A DNA stretch of 64,000 nucleotides. It comes from an uncultured Lachnospiraceae bacterium (GTDB lineage: Bacteria > Bacillota > Clostridia > Lachnospirales > Lachnospiraceae). Below, piece after piece: positions 34,657-45,157 of this stretch. The notes under the pieces were generated by a model. The model was not told the DNA's origin. It saw only the letters and a list, made by a program, of their open reading frames with translations, and did no database searches. Position 1 is the first letter of the stretch; each line of letters begins with the position of its first letter. Position numbers and translations under genes: made by a program. The DNA lies in assembly GCA_947589305.1 (NCBI GenBank), contig CANQAP010000001.1, forward strand, positions 248,001-312,000. Direction: 5' to 3'.

Positions 34657-37600
34657 TTGTCGCAGGAAATTATGGAATATACAATCGGTATTGATATTGG
34701 ATCTACTACGGTCAAAGTAGCTGTTTTAGATGAAGAACGTCATATATTATTCTCAGATTATCAAAGGCATTTTGCCGATATCAAAGGCACCCTCGCACGA
34801 CTTGTCGAGGCAGCAAAAAACCAACTGGGCGATCATCCCGTGTCACCGATGATCACCGGTTCCGGCGGACTGGCGATCGCTAATATCTTGGATGTTCCGT
34901 TTTTACAGGAAGTCGTCTGTGTGACGGATGCCTTACAGTTTTATGCTCCGCAAACGGATGTGTCGATCGAACTAGGCGGCGAAGATGCCAAGATCATCTA
35001 TTTTACAAACGGGATTGAACAGCGTATGAACGGCGTCTGTGCAGGAGGCACCGGCTCTTTCATCGACCAGATGGCTTCCCTGCTCCAGACGGATGCGGCG
35101 GGATTAAACGAATATGCAAAACATTATGATACCATCTATCCGATCGCTGCGCGCTGTGGCGTATTTGCAAAAACCGATATCCAACCGCTGATCAACGAGG
35201 GAGCCACCAAGGAAAACCTCGCCGCTTCCATTTATCAGGCGGTCGTCAACCAGACGATCAGTGGTCTTGCATGTGGGAAACCGATCCGCGGCAATGTTGC
35301 TTTTTTGGGCGGACCGTTGCATTTCCAGTCAGAGTTAAAGCAGGCATTTATACGGAACCTGAACCTGACGCCGGAGCAGATCATTGCACCGGACAACTCC
35401 CATCTCTTTGCCGCGATCGGAGCGGCGATCAATGCGGAACGATCCGATACCGATACTACCCTTCAGGCTTTAGATGAAACCCTTCACAGCAACATTCAGA
35501 TCGCCATGGAAGTGGACCGTATGGAGCCGTTATTCCATGACCAAAAAGAATACGATGAATTCTGCGAATCTCATAACCGCTATCAGGTACGCCGCGGCGA
35601 CTTGGCATCTTATCGGGGAAACTGTTTTCTCGGGATTGATGCCGGCTCTACAACTACAAAAGTTGCATTGATCGGCGAGGACGGATCCCTGCTGTATTCG
35701 TTCTATAGCAGCAACAATGGGAGTCCTTTAAAAACCGCGATCCGTTCCATTCAGGAAATCTATTCTCTCCTGCCGGACGGTGCAAAGATCGTGCGTTCCT
35801 GCTCTACTGGATACGGAGAATCCCTGATCAAATCCGCTCTGTTACTGGAAGACGGAGAAGTAGAGACCATTGCGCACTACACGGCTGCCGCCTTTTTTGA
35901 ACCGGATGTGGACTGCATTCTGGATATCGGCGGACAGGATATGAAATGTATCAAAATCAAAAATCAGGCGGTTGACAATGTCATGCTGAACGAAGCATGT
36001 TCTTCCGGCTGTGGTTCGTTCATCGAAACCTTTGCTAAATCCATGAACTACAAAATTGAAGATTTTGCCCGTATCGCACTGTTTGCCGAGCATCCGATCA
36101 ACCTTGGATCCCGTTGTACGGTCTTTATGAATTCCAAGGTAAAGCAGGCGCAAAAGGAAGGCGCTGATGTCTCTGACATCTCTGCCGGACTTGCCTATTC
36201 CGTAATCAAAAATGCGTTATTGAAAGTCATCAAACTGACGGATCCGAAGGATTTGGGCGAAAAGGTGGTCGTTCAGGGCGGAACCTTCTATAACGATGCC
36301 GTTTTACGGAGTTTTGAACTGATTTCCGGCAGGGAAGCCATCCGACCGGACATCTCCGGGATCATGGGAGCGTTTGGCGCCGCTTTGATCGCCCGGGAAA
36401 ATTATGAGGACGGCGCCGAGACCACCATGCTTTCGATTGACGCCATCAATGATCTCACATATGAAACTTCCATGTCCCGTTGTAAAGGCTGTACCAATCA
36501 TTGCCTGCTGACGATCAACCGCTTTTCCGGCGGGCGTCAGTTCATCACCGGCAATCGCTGCGAACGCGGCATCGGACAAAAGAAAAACAAGGATCAGGTG
36601 CCGAATCTCTTTGAATACAAACTTAACCGGATCTTCGGCTATGAACCGCTCTCTCCGGAACAGGCGTATCGTGGGGAGATCGGTATCCCACGTATCCTGA
36701 ATATGTATGAAAACTATCCGCTTTGGTTTACGTTTCTTACGAAACTGGGATTTCGCGTCATACTCTCCCCTCCGTCCAGCCGGGAGATCTATACCTTAGG
36801 GATCGAATCCATACCGAGCGAATCCGAATGCTATCCCGCTAAGATCTCACACGGTCATGTCATGTGGCTTTTACGGCATCATATAAAAACGATTTTTCAT
36901 CCATGCGTCGTCTATGAGCAAAACGAAACGAAGGACGCCTACAATCACTATAACTGCCCGATCGTGACTTCCTATGCGGAAAACATCAAAAACAATATGG
37001 AAGAGATCCGCAGTGACGACATTACATACATCCGTCCGTTTATGGCGCTGGATAACCGGGAAGCCTTGGCAACCCGTCTCTATCAGGAATTTTCAAAATA
37101 CTATAGCATAGAAAAAAAGGAGATCCAAGAAGCCTTGACAGCCGGTTTTGCGGAATACGAACAGGTACGGAATGATTTACGGCAAAAAGGGGAAGAAGCG
37201 ATCCGTTTCTGTGAAGAAAACAACCGGATGGGGATCGTGCTGGCAGGACGTCCCTACCATGTAGATCCTGAGATCAATCACGGGCTTCCGGAATTGATCA
37301 ATTCTTTCGGTATCGCCGTACTGACAGAGGATTCCGTCATGCATCTGGGGACGATCGACCGTCCGCTGATCGTATCCGACCAGTGGATGTATCACAGCCG
37401 TCTGTATGCAGCGGCAAATTATGTCAAAACCAGTAAACACTTGGAATTGATCCAGTTGAATTCTTTTGGGTGCGGATTGGATGCCGTCACGACCGACTGT
37501 GTGAACGATATCCTCTCCGGTTCCGGTAAGATCTATACCGTATTAAAGATTGATGAAGTCAGCAATCTTGGAGCGGCACGCATCCGCATCCGCTCGTTGA

Positions 37601-38970
37601 TCAGTGCGGTAAAGGTTCGGAATAAGAAAGGGATTCAGCCGCATCCCATCTCTTCGGCTTATCAGCGTGAGATATTTACAAAGGACATGAAAAACGAGAA
37701 TTACACCATACTGGCGCCGAATCTTTCACCGATTCATTTCAGTATGCTGATGCCTGCATTCAGCAAATGCGGTATTCGTTTTGCCACGCTCCCCGACCCG
37801 GATAAATCGGCAGTCGATGTCGGACTCAAATATGTCAACAATGACGCCTGCTATCCTTCGATCTTGGTGGTCGGACAGTTGATTGAAGAACTGCAGTCCG
37901 GCAGATATGACCTGACACGTACCGCTCTCGCCATCACGCAGACCGGCGGCGGATGCCGTGCCACGAACTATATCGGATTCATCCGCCGAGCTTTAAAAAA
38001 GGCGGGATTTGAATCCATCCCGGTCATTTCCATCAGTGCCACCGGCATTGAAAATAATCCGGGATTCCACTATACCTATTCCATGCTGAACGCTTCGATA
38101 CAGGCGATCATATATGGTGATGTTTTCATGCACTGCCTTTACCGGATGCGTCCGTATGAAAAAGTACCCGGCTCTGCCAACGCGCTTCACGAAAAATGGG
38201 AACGCATCTGTATAGAATCCATTGAAAAAGGCGCCGGCATGCGGGAATTCAAGAAAAACATCCGCGGTATCATCCGTGAATTTGACGCCCTTCCGATATG
38301 GGAAGATCTCCGAAAACCGCGGGTCGGCGTGGTTGGCGAGATTTTAGTCAAATTCCAACCGTGCGCAAACAACCAGATCATAGAACTGTTGGAGGCGGAA
38401 GGCGCAGAAGCCGTGGTTCCTGATTTTTCAGGATTTTTGGACTACTGCTTCTATAATGCCAACTATAAGCACGATTATCTTGGCAAACATAAATCCGCGG
38501 CGACCATCAGCAATCTGGTAATCCGTTTCTTGGACATCTACCGCTCGACCGCCCGAACGGAACTGGAAGCGAGTACCCACTTTGAGAGTATCGCCCGTAT
38601 CCGTACACTTGCCGAATATGCGAAACCGATCGTTTCACTTGGCAATCAGACCGGAGAAGGCTGGTTCCTGACTGCGGAGATGATCGAACTGATCAAAAAC
38701 GATGTTCCGAATATCGTATGCTGCCAGCCGTTCGGATGTCTGCCAAACCACATAGTTGGGAAAGGCGTGATCAAAGAATTGCGAGCGATGTATCCGGAAG
38801 CCAATATCGTAGCCGTAGACTTTGATCCGGGAGCTTCGGAAGTCAATCAGTTAAACCGGATCAAACTGATGCTTTCTACCGCGCAAAAGAATCTTCAATC
38901 ACAAATGCGGTCGGAGGATACAGATGTCCGTACACTGGAAGCTGCCGCCAGCCGTGTGACAGATTCATAA
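34657..38970 (+). CDS. Two-headed acyl-CoA dehydratase activase (BadF/HgdC type) with DUF2229 and HgdB-like parts
   Basis: A 1437-residue protein. Two BadF/BadG/HgdC ATPase units lie in tandem: [17 protein letters not shown] at the start, and [16 protein letters not shown] near residue 325. Each has the cysteine pair that would hold a bridging [4Fe-4S] cluster (GVCAGGTG...AARCGVF and EACSSGCG...GSRCTVF). A DUF2229 region ([20 protein letters not shown], near 685) and a C-terminal HgdB-like part follow. The single-unit HgdC activates 2-hydroxyacyl-CoA dehydratases by ATP-driven electron transfer. The role of these large forms is not settled. The start is TTG with AAGGAGG ten bases upstream; ATG 34672 is an alternative. 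No dehydratase genes lie nearby. Confidence 0.88.
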   Translation: MSQEIMEYTIGIDIGSTTVKVAVLDEERHILFSDYQRHFADIKGTLARLVEAAKNQLGDHPVSPMITGSGGLAIANILDVPFLQEVVCVTDALQFYAPQTDVSIELGGEDAKIIYFTNGIEQRMNGVCAGGTGSFIDQMASLLQTDAAGLNEYAKHYDTIYPIAARCGVFAKTDIQPLINEGATKENLAASIYQAVVNQTISGLACGKPIRGNVAFLGGPLHFQSELKQAFIRNLNLTPEQIIAPDNSHLFAAIGAAINAERSDTDTTLQALDETLHSNIQIAMEVDRMEPLFHDQKEYDEFCESHNRYQVRRGDLASYRGNCFLGIDAGSTTTKVALIGEDGSLLYSFYSSNNGSPLKTAIRSIQEIYSLLPDGAKIVRSCSTGYGESLIKSALLLEDGEVETIAHYTAAAFFEPDVDCILDIGGQDMKCIKIKNQAVDNVMLNEACSSGCGSFIETFAKSMNYKIEDFARIALFAEHPINLGSRCTVFMNSKVKQAQKEGADVSDISAGLAYSVIKNALLKVIKLTDPKDLGEKVVVQGGTFYNDAVLRSFELISGREAIRPDISGIMGAFGAALIARENYEDGAETTMLSIDAINDLTYETSMSRCKGCTNHCLLTINRFSGGRQFITGNRCERGIGQKKNKDQVPNLFEYKLNRIFGYEPLSPEQAYRGEIGIPRILNMYENYPLWFTFLTKLGFRVILSPPSSREIYTLGIESIPSESECYPAKISHGHVMWLLRHHIKTIFHPCVVYEQNETKDAYNHYNCPIVTSYAENIKNNMEEIRSDDITYIRPFMALDNREALATRLYQEFSKYYSIEKKEIQEALTAGFAEYEQVRNDLRQKGEEAIRFCEENNRMGIVLAGRPYHVDPEINHGLPELINSFGIAVLTEDSVMHLGTIDRPLIVSDQWMYHSRLYAAANYVKTSKHLELIQLNSFGCGLDAVTTDCVNDILSGSGKIYTVLKIDEVSNLGAARIRIRSLISAVKVRNKKGIQPHPISSAYQREIFTKDMKNENYTILAPNLSPIHFSMLMPAFSKCGIRFATLPDPDKSAVDVGLKYVNNDACYPSILVVGQLIEELQSGRYDLTRTALAITQTGGGCRATNYIGFIRRALKKAGFESIPVISISATGIENNPGFHYTYSMLNASIQAIIYGDVFMHCLYRMRPYEKVPGSANALHEKWERICIESIEKGAGMREFKKNIRGIIREFDALPIWEDLRKPRVGVVGEILVKFQPCANNQIIELLEAEGAEAVVPDFSGFLDYCFYNANYKHDYLGKHKSAATISNLVIRFLDIYRSTARTELEASTHFESIARIRTLAEYAKPIVSLGNQTGEGWFLTAEMIELIKNDVPNIVCCQPFGCLPNHIVGKGVIKELRAMYPEANIVAVDFDPGASEVNQLNRIKLMLSTAQKNLQSQMRSEDTDVRTLEAAASRVTDS

Positions 38971-39005
38971 CGATTTCTTCCTGCCAGACAAAGGATATAA
39001 CAACG

Positions 39006-39036
39006 AACCCCGAGAGAATCAAATTCTCTCGGGGTT
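39006..39036 (+). terminator. Terminator of the activase gene
   Basis: AACCCCGAGAGAAT pairs with ATTCTCTCGGGGTT over a three-base loop, a 14-base perfect stem, followed by TACTTT. It lies 36 bases after the stop and may also serve the convergent cell-wall-repeat gene. Confidence 0.8.
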
Positions 39037-39049
39037 TACTTTAAGCATC

Positions 39050-39067
39050 ATTATTTGTACAAATAAT
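39050..39067. repeat. Perfect 18-base palindrome between convergent genes
   Basis: ATTATTTGTACAAATAAT is fully self-complementary. It lies in the gap between the convergent activase and cell-wall-repeat genes, just past the terminator. No role is evident. Confidence 0.5.
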
Positions 39068-39104
39068 ATAGAATGGAATTAAAAGAATTAAAATAAATCA
39101 ACGC

Positions 39105-40289
39105 TTACTTCCAAACGCCGTTTGCATCTACATAGTAGCCGTCCGGCGTAACGGTATTCGTCAGCATGACACCACGTTGAATGTAATAGTAGGTGCCGCC
39201 TTCATTGACCCATCCGGTGTAAGCGGTACCGTCACCATTTGCATAATACCATGTGGTTCCATAGGTATCTTTACTGCCATACCAGCCGCCTTCCACCATC
39301 TTGCCGTTTACGTCAAAGATAAAGGTACGGCTTCTCTGATACTCCGTATTGTCTACATAATACTTAGTACATGCTGCATCATATGCGTCCCAATCGATAT
39401 AGCCGCTAGCATTACGATAGTCATCGGCATCCGGAAATTCCGGTGCCTTTGTATCGCCGGTGATGGTGTAAGAACCATCACGATACATGGTACCCTCAGA
39501 GTCCGTATAATACCAGCCGTTATCATAAATCCAGCCTTCTTTTACGACGCCTGCATGCCCATACTTCCATGAGTTTGACTTATATCCGGTCGCATCTTCG
39601 TACTCCGTATAATACCAGCCGTCAATCATGACACCGTCTCTGCCGACATAGTATTTTTCCACGATTTCAGCACCACTAGACCACTCATAGCTAATCGTGC
39701 CATCGGTTGCCTGATACTTATAAACGTATGAATTTTGTTTCATATAACCGTTATCGATATAATACCAACTGCCGTTGTAGGACAGCCAGCCGTCATACAA
39801 CGAGCCGTCTGCATTTGCATAACACCAATTACCGTATGTACTTGCCGGATCTCTATTATACCAGCCGGTGATCATCGCTCCGGTGGATGTAAAGTAATAA
39901 TCCACTTCATCGATCGTGCATCTTCCGGTATACATATAGTAAAAGTCTTCATCCAAATAATACCATGTGTCACCACTCTTCAGCCAACCGGTCTGAACAA
40001 CACCGTGTTCATCGCAATAGTACCAATCACCGGACCATCCGGCAGCCACATTATCGTTGTCAAAATACCAGCCGGTCTGCATATAACCATTTTCATCAAA
40101 GAGATACTTGGTTGTCTCGTCATCTTTTGCGGAATAGATACCGTCTTTCGCATAAGTACCGTCTTCAAACTGATACCACCAGCCATTGCTGTCCTGCTGC
40201 CAGCCTTCTTCGGCGGCACTGGCTGTCAGCGGAGTTACTACGACAGCCAAAGCTGCGATCGCACCCGCTAACCATAATGTCTTTTTCAT
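39105..40289 (-). CDS. Secreted protein made of cell-wall-binding (choline-binding-like) repeats
   Basis: Starting at ATG 40289 (GGGAGG twelve bases upstream), the 394-residue protein has a signal peptide (MKKTLWLAGAIAALAVVVTP) with a likely cut after ASA. The rest is built of aromatic repeats of the pattern GW-x-WYY-x-D-x-G, such as GWLKSGDTWYYLDED and GWVNEGGTYYYIQRG. These resemble the CW_binding_1/choline-binding repeats that attach proteins to wall teichoic acid or other glycans. No catalytic domain is visible. Its own promoter lies upstream, so it is expressed separately from the lysozyme gene. Confidence 0.85.
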   Translation of the reverse strand: MKKTLWLAGAIAALAVVVTPLTASAAEEGWQQDSNGWWYQFEDGTYAKDGIYSAKDDETTKYLFDENGYMQTGWYFDNDNVAAGWSGDWYYCDEHGVVQTGWLKSGDTWYYLDEDFYYMYTGRCTIDEVDYYFTSTGAMITGWYNRDPASTYGNWCYANADGSLYDGWLSYNGSWYYIDNGYMKQNSYVYKYQATDGTISYEWSSGAEIVEKYYVGRDGVMIDGWYYTEYEDATGYKSNSWKYGHAGVVKEGWIYDNGWYYTDSEGTMYRDGSYTITGDTKAPEFPDADDYRNASGYIDWDAYDAACTKYYVDNTEYQRSRTFIFDVNGKMVEGGWYGSKDTYGTTWYYANGDGTAYTGWVNEGGTYYYIQRGVMLTNTVTPDGYYVDANGVWK

Positions 40290-40339
40290 TGTTTTCCAAT
40301 TCCTCCCTTTCATCAATATCGTATGCTTAAAGTAATATT

Positions 40340-40368
40340 ATTGTAGCAAAAAAAGGCGGAACAGTAAA
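40340..40368 (-). promoter_or_regulatory. Promoter of the cell-wall-repeat gene
   Basis: On the minus strand TTTACT (40363-40368) and TACAAT (40340-40345) are 17 bases apart, about 50 bases before the start. The -10 and following AAT match those of the lysozyme promoter, which suggests similar control. Confidence 0.7.
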
Positions 40369-40437
40369 GCGTATTCTAATACTTTTATGAAAATTTAGAA
40401 TTGTTTAAAAGATGTAATAAAATCGAAAACATTCAAA

Positions 40438-40477
40438 CAGCCTGTCCGAAGCAAAGAACCTTTGATCGAACAGGCTG
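40438..40477 (-). terminator. Terminator of the GH25 lysozyme gene
   Basis: An imperfect stem of about 17 pairs (CAGCCTGT...ACAGGCTG at the base) lies about 45 bases after the stop and is followed on the minus strand by TTTGAATGTTTT. Confidence 0.7.
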
Positions 40478-40521
40478 ATTATTTATTTTCCTATATCGGT
40501 CACATATGGCACGACTGATGA

Positions 40522-42357
40522 TCACTGTCTCCATGCGCCGGACGCATCGACATAATAGTTCCCGATCCATGTGGATTCCGCCATAGCGCCGCTGTCATAC
40601 ATAAAATACCAGTTACCGTTGATCCACTGCCAGCCGGTCATCATGCGCCCGTCTCCGGTCTCATCCATATAATACCAGCTTCCGTTAATTTTCTGCCAGC
40701 CGGTCAACATACGTCCGTCTCCGGTCTCATCCATATAGTACCATTTGCCGTTGATCCACTGCCAACCCGTCTTCATCGAACCGTCTCCGGATGCACCGAG
40801 GTAGTACCACTTGTTATTGATCAACTGCCAGCCGGTCAACATACGTCCGTCTCCGGTCTCATCCATATAATACCATTTGCCGTTGATCAGCTGCCAGCCC
40901 GTCTTCATCGAACCGTCTCCGGATGCACCGAGGTAATACCACTTGTTATTGATCAACTGCCAGCCGCTTTGCATCACACCGTCATCGGATCCGCCGAGAT
41001 AATACCATTTCTCATTGATCAACTGCCAGCCGGATGCCATCTTTCCTCCCTCAAAGATATAATACCATTTATCGTTGACCACACGCCAGCCGGACGCCGC
41101 CTTTCCGGATTCATCATAATAATACCATTCGTTATTCAGATACTGCCAACCGATCACCGGACTTTCATATCCGGCTTCATTGAACCAGTACCACGTTCCT
41201 TCGATCTCTACCCATTCATTCTTCGGATATCCCCCCGCAAGGTAGCTATACCACCATCCTGTAGCGTCCTGTTCCCAAACACCGGTACTCTTGACATAGG
41301 TATCTAATGCAGCCGACCGCGGCGTGATCACCTGTGTATAATCCGTAAACGCAAAATCCAGATCCACATTTCCCTGAATTCCATTTACTTTGGATGTACT
41401 GCATGCCTGCCAGATCTCTCTGGTGATATTTGTATCATGGATGCCATTATAACGGGCAATCCAATGCTCCACATCTCCCATTGCGTTCATATCCAGATAA
41501 TTCCGGCACCAGTTTTCGTTGCAATATACCATCGGAGTATAACCGGCTTTCCGGATTTCGTCACAGAACGCCTTACCGATCGCCGTGATCTGTGCCTTCG
41601 TCATACAAGAGGACTGTGAAGAATCTTCCAGATCGATAACAACCGGATAAGAAACCGTATGTCCTTGCAGTTGATCGATCACAAACTGGGCGTCCAGCAC
41701 GGACTCTGCCAATGATGATGCCGTACTATAATAGTATACCCCGACCGGCAGACCGATTTCATTCGCCGCGGTGATATTCTTTACATAATACGGATCCAAG
41801 ATACGGTCGTCATGTCCCACCCGTATGAATGCAAAATCAATTCCGAAGTCCTGCACTGCTTTCCAATCGATGTCCGCCTGCCATTTCGAAACATCCACAC
41901 CCACTAGGCTGTCTGTTCCCTTGGCAGAATTATCTGCACGCATGGAACCGTCCTGCGAGTCAAAATAATACCAATCCTCTCCGGTAAACTGCCACCCGGT
42001 GAGCATGACTCCGTTCGGATCTAAATAATATGTATTCGTCACGCCTTCCTGATTCGTTATGACCTGTATACCGGTCAGCATCACTCCATTTTCGTTAAAA
42101 TAATACCAATTTGCATTTAAATTCACCCATCCGGTCGCCGCATAACCGTTTTGATCAAACCAATACCATGAATCATCTATTTCCAACCATTGATTGCTAG
42201 GATATGTACCGTCTGCATATTGATACCACCAACCGTGTTCGTTCTCTATCCACTCGCCGTCAGCTCCATATGTAAATATGACTGTAGCAGATATCACCAG
42301 AACTGCCGCGATCAGCAATCCCGCCGACTTCCATATCCAGTTACTCTGTAATTTCAT
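40522..42357 (-). CDS. Secreted GH25 lysozyme with cell-wall-binding repeats
   Basis: The 611-residue protein has an N-terminal hydrophobic export or anchor segment (about 13-31), a first block of aromatic repeats and a GH25 domain (about 152-345). The acidic residues expected for catalysis are in GVDVSKWQ (Asp155) and VIDLEDS (Asp242, Glu244). About a dozen C-terminal repeats follow (GWQLINNKWYYLGASGDGSMKT and variants). GH25 enzymes cut the glycan strand of peptidoglycan. I prefer ATG 42357 because AGGA lies eight bases upstream; ATG 42366 is possible. Promoter and hairpin lie upstream. Confidence 0.9.
   Translation of the reverse strand: MKLQSNWIWKSAGLLIAAVLVISATVIFTYGADGEWIENEHGWWYQYADGTYPSNQWLEIDDSWYWFDQNGYAATGWVNLNANWYYFNENGVMLTGIQVITNQEGVTNTYYLDPNGVMLTGWQFTGEDWYYFDSQDGSMRADNSAKGTDSLVGVDVSKWQADIDWKAVQDFGIDFAFIRVGHDDRILDPYYVKNITAANEIGLPVGVYYYSTASSLAESVLDAQFVIDQLQGHTVSYPVVIDLEDSSQSSCMTKAQITAIGKAFCDEIRKAGYTPMVYCNENWCRNYLDMNAMGDVEHWIARYNGIHDTNITREIWQACSTSKVNGIQGNVDLDFAFTDYTQVITPRSAALDTYVKSTGVWEQDATGWWYSYLAGGYPKNEWVEIEGTWYWFNEAGYESPVIGWQYLNNEWYYYDESGKAASGWRVVNDKWYYIFEGGKMASGWQLINEKWYYLGGSDDGVMQSGWQLINNKWYYLGASGDGSMKTGWQLINGKWYYMDETGDGRMLTGWQLINNKWYYLGASGDGSMKTGWQWINGKWYYMDETGDGRMLTGWQKINGSWYYMDETGDGRMMTGWQWINGNWYFMYDSGAMAESTWIGNYYVDASGAWRQ
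40600..41110 (-). repeat. Tandem 66-base repeats inside the lysozyme gene
   Basis: Consecutive 22-codon units encode the cell-wall repeats. Two unit types alternate (LGASGDGSMKT and MDETGDGRMLT endings), and at DNA level several copies are nearly identical, giving a 132-base higher-order repeat around 40740-40960. Such identity points to recent duplication and allows copy number to change by recombination. Confidence 0.8.
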
Positions 42358-42384
42358 CTCATCCATCCTTTCGTTTTACAAACA

Positions 42385-42409
42385 ATATGGGTAGACGAGC
42401 TACCCATAT
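42385..42409 (-). promoter_or_regulatory. Perfect inverted repeat in the lysozyme 5' leader
   Basis: ATATGGGTAG and CTACCCATAT form a ten-base perfect stem over a five-base loop. It begins about 16 bases after the -10 and ends about 28 bases before the start codon. It could be a repressor operator, an RNA stabilising hairpin or a weak attenuator; there is no T run. Confidence 0.5.
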
Positions 42410-42424
42410 GCTTTCTTTTGCATT

Positions 42425-42453
42425 ATTGTAACATAAATCGACGATTCTCTCAA
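42425..42453 (-). promoter_or_regulatory. Sigma-A promoter of the GH25 lysozyme gene
   Basis: On the minus strand TTGAGA (42448-42453) and TACAAT (42425-42430) are 17 bases apart. The gap to the upstream ABC permease gene is about 140 bases, so the lysozyme gene has its own transcript. Confidence 0.8.
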
Positions 42454-42500
42454 CCAGCAAAAACTGTCAAACGAAAATCTTAAGATTCTGCCGGATTGCA

Positions 42501-44171
42501 TCAACCTTGCGAAGAGAGGTTTTTCATATTTTGTTTCGCCCGCTTCATCGTAAAACGGTACATATGACAATCCAGTATCAGTAATGTGATCAGATAGACC
42601 GCCTGAATAAATCCAATCGTCGAATGTGGGAGCAGATATAGCAGGAAACCGAATCCACAAATGATCACGGCGGAAGTAATGGCAAACGCCATGTTAAAAA
42701 AGACGTTGAGATTGCCCCGCAGCGCATTTAACTCATCCTCCCAGATCAGCTTCGGATGAATGGAATCCAGCCAGATACCGAGACAAGTCAGGAAGAAAAC
42801 CATGGTTGCCCCAAGAATAGCGTAGTAGATCACAGCCTTGATCTGCAAATGAAAAATCGCCGCCAGAATCAGTACATCCATTAAGTAACTGACATAACTG
42901 AACAACAGACTGAGCAGACCTTTGACATGTATCTGCAGATCATAAGATACCGGGATATATTTCATAAAGTCGATATGCGCGCCTTCCCGTGTAAAGGAAC
43001 TGGATGCGATACCGTTTGCCGCTGTCGTTAACGCCGCGATGGATAGGAAGATCGCCAGTACCACAATCGCTGCCAGAACATTACCGTTATGATAGAGAGA
43101 GACCAAGGTCTCGACGGTATGACTGCCCTTTTGCATCATACAGACGATCACGATGATCACCGGCCAAAAGAGATTGATCAATACGCAGTTCGACACAAAC
43201 GCAGGCGTGCGGAAAATGGTCTTCAGTTCTTTGCCGAAATACGCGGCAAAGACCGGACGCTGTCTGTAGGCACGCAGCTTTTTATGCGCGTGTTCCTTTT
43301 TATTGGATACCGATTTATAATGATACAGACCGGGCAGATAAATCGCATTGGCAATGCCCATGAAGATCAGAAGCCAAACAGTCAGGATCGCCAGATGGGC
43401 AAGCACTTCCCACCATGAGCCGACGGCGGAAGCATGCACGAGCAGATAGTTCGGATAAAAAATCACATTCATCGCATTCATGAACGCATTTTGCCCGCCG
43501 GTCAGTGAAAGGACGTAGGTATCGATCGAAAAGCCCTGTAATCCCTGAAACGACATAAACACGCTCAGGATCAGCACGATCGTCATGCCTGCCATGACAC
43601 CGTTTAAAATCTTACGGTTCCGGATTCCCTGAAACAAAAACATTAACAACAGGCTGATGATCCCGCAGTAGACCAATGGCAGAACCGGCAATGTCAATGT
43701 CCCCAGCAATCCCGTGACCACACCGATCGGCGTGACGCCCATTGCCAGAACATAACCGATATAAGCGCTGAACAGGACCATGAATTCCATGACACTCTCC
43801 GCTTGATATGTCACAAAAAATTTCGCCAAGATCAATTCATGCGTGCGTACCGGCAGCGGTAACAGATAGTCGATATCCGAAGAAAAATAGAATTCGTTGA
43901 TCACGACATTCAAGCCGAAAATCATGGCGCAGGCAGAGATAAACTGTACGATAAACAGCATGCCTTCCGCCTTTCCGCCCGCCTCCATGATGGCAAGCGT
44001 CATAAAGTATGAAATAAAGCCGACGATGATACAGCAGGGAATCATGATAAAGAGCATCGCCGCGCCGCCAAAGACCGTATAGGTCCGCTTTTCCCGCCCT
44101 TCTTTCGGCATCGCCATTTCCTGTCCGCGGCGTAATAATTTTAATAAATAGGATACCTGTTTCATCTGCAC
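42501..44171 (-). CDS. ABC-2 type exporter permease
   Basis: A 556-residue integral membrane protein with about twelve hydrophobic segments and a short cytoplasmic N terminus. It has the EFYFSSDIDYLLPLPVRTHELILAKFF region near residue 92 that is typical of large ABC-2 permeases in Firmicutes. It starts five bases after the ATPase gene and forms an exporter with it. The substrate is not known; peptides, lipids or sodium are handled by related systems. Confidence 0.85.
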   Translation of the reverse strand: MQMKQVSYLLKLLRRGQEMAMPKEGREKRTYTVFGGAAMLFIMIPCCIIVGFISYFMTLAIMEAGGKAEGMLFIVQFISACAMIFGLNVVINEFYFSSDIDYLLPLPVRTHELILAKFFVTYQAESVMEFMVLFSAYIGYVLAMGVTPIGVVTGLLGTLTLPVLPLVYCGIISLLLMFLFQGIRNRKILNGVMAGMTIVLILSVFMSFQGLQGFSIDTYVLSLTGGQNAFMNAMNVIFYPNYLLVHASAVGSWWEVLAHLAILTVWLLIFMGIANAIYLPGLYHYKSVSNKKEHAHKKLRAYRQRPVFAAYFGKELKTIFRTPAFVSNCVLINLFWPVIIVIVCMMQKGSHTVETLVSLYHNGNVLAAIVVLAIFLSIAALTTAANGIASSSFTREGAHIDFMKYIPVSYDLQIHVKGLLSLLFSYVSYLMDVLILAAIFHLQIKAVIYYAILGATMVFFLTCLGIWLDSIHPKLIWEDELNALRGNLNVFFNMAFAITSAVIICGFGFLLYLLPHSTIGFIQAVYLITLLILDCHMYRFTMKRAKQNMKNLSSQG

Positions 44172-44176
44172 GCCTC

Positions 44177-44920
44177 CTAACGTCCGCTTTTTTCTGCTTC
44201 GCCGTTGATCATTAAGAAGATCGATTCCAGACTCATATTCGGATATGCCTGCCGCAGTTCCTCCAGCGTACCGTAAAACACCATTCTACCCTGACGGATG
44301 ATAATGATCTTGTCACACAACTGTTCGGCTACTTCCAACACATGCGTGGAGAAAAAGACGCAGTTACCTTCTGCGGCATGTTCCCGCATCATGTTTTTTA
44401 GTTCAAAGGCTGCTTTCGGGTCGAGTCCGGTCATCGGTTCATCCAAGATCCAAACCGGCGGATTATGGATCAATGCCGCGCACACCATCATTTTCTGCCG
44501 CATTCCGTGTGAATAATCACTCATCGGGCGGTTCAAAACATCCGTGATCTCAAATCGTTCCGCCAATTGCTCAATACGGGGTTGGCGTTCCTTTGTCGGA
44601 ATATGATAGATATCCGCCATTAAATGTATGAATTCCAATCCGCTCAACCGCAAAAACATATCCGGATTATCTGCCACATATGCAATGGATTCTTTTGCCT
44701 TGAGTGATTCTTTCCGGATATCATATCCGTTGACGCGGATCGTTCCCGTGGTCGGTTGCAGAATGTTTGTCAGCATCTTGATCGTCGTTGTCTTTCCTGC
44801 CCCGTTTTGCCCTACAAAGCCTACGATCTCTCCCTTTTGTATTGAAAAATTCAAATCGTCAACTGCAACAAATTCTTTACCGAAACGCTTTGTCACATGT
44901 TCTACCTGAATCATTGCCAC
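44177..44920 (-). CDS. ABC exporter ATP-binding protein
   Basis: The 247-residue ATPase has Walker A GQNGAGKTTTIK near residue 36, the signature YSHGMRQK, Walker B VWILDEPMTGLDPKA and switch histidine FFSTHVLE. The sequence fits the CcmA/NatA-like group (COG1131) that pairs with ABC-2 permeases. It is the first gene of a two-gene exporter operon and has its own promoter at 44990-45018. Confidence 0.93.
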   Translation of the reverse strand: MAMIQVEHVTKRFGKEFVAVDDLNFSIQKGEIVGFVGQNGAGKTTTIKMLTNILQPTTGTIRVNGYDIRKESLKAKESIAYVADNPDMFLRLSGLEFIHLMADIYHIPTKERQPRIEQLAERFEITDVLNRPMSDYSHGMRQKMMVCAALIHNPPVWILDEPMTGLDPKAAFELKNMMREHAAEGNCVFFSTHVLEVAEQLCDKIIIIRQGRMVFYGTLEELRQAYPNMSLESIFLMINGEAEKSGR

Positions 44921-44989
44921 ACCTTCTTCTATTTCTTTTATTTCTTTTTTCGTTATGTTTCATGTCTTTCATTTGTTTTCCTTCTTCCT

Positions 44990-45018
44990 ATCATACACGA
45001 ATCGCCTGTAGACTGCAA
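44990..45018 (-). promoter_or_regulatory. Promoter of the ABC exporter operon
   Basis: On the minus strand TTGCAG (45013-45018) and TATGAT (44990-44995) are 17 bases apart, with a 70-base leader to the ATPase ATG. It faces the plus-strand promoter at 45050. Confidence 0.65.
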
Positions 45019-45049
45019 GGCACTTCTTACACGATCCGGTCAAAAGGAA

Positions 45050-45078
45050 TTGAAGCCTTTCCCGTTTTATGCTAGGAT
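45050..45078 (+). promoter_or_regulatory. Promoter of the DUF4317 gene
   Basis: TTGAAG (45050-45055) and TAGGAT (45073-45078) are 17 bases apart, about 80 bases before the start at 45158. The leader holds GAGGAAGGAG (45093-45102) far from the chosen ATG. Confidence 0.6.
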
Positions 45079-45157
45079 GTTTATGATTACATAGAGGAAG
45101 GAGCGTTCCGCATCCGGCACTGTCCTTGTCCGGTATCTCTGCGGAATCGAAGGATCA

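Noticed and set aside
34657-38970. Large activase considered as two genes fused by sequence error
   Set aside because: Tandem activase/DUF2229 proteins of about 1400 residues are known in Clostridia, so the length is normal for the type.
40600-41110. Tandem repeats considered as a CRISPR array
   Set aside because: They are in frame, encode cell-wall repeats without unique spacers, and lie inside the lysozyme gene.
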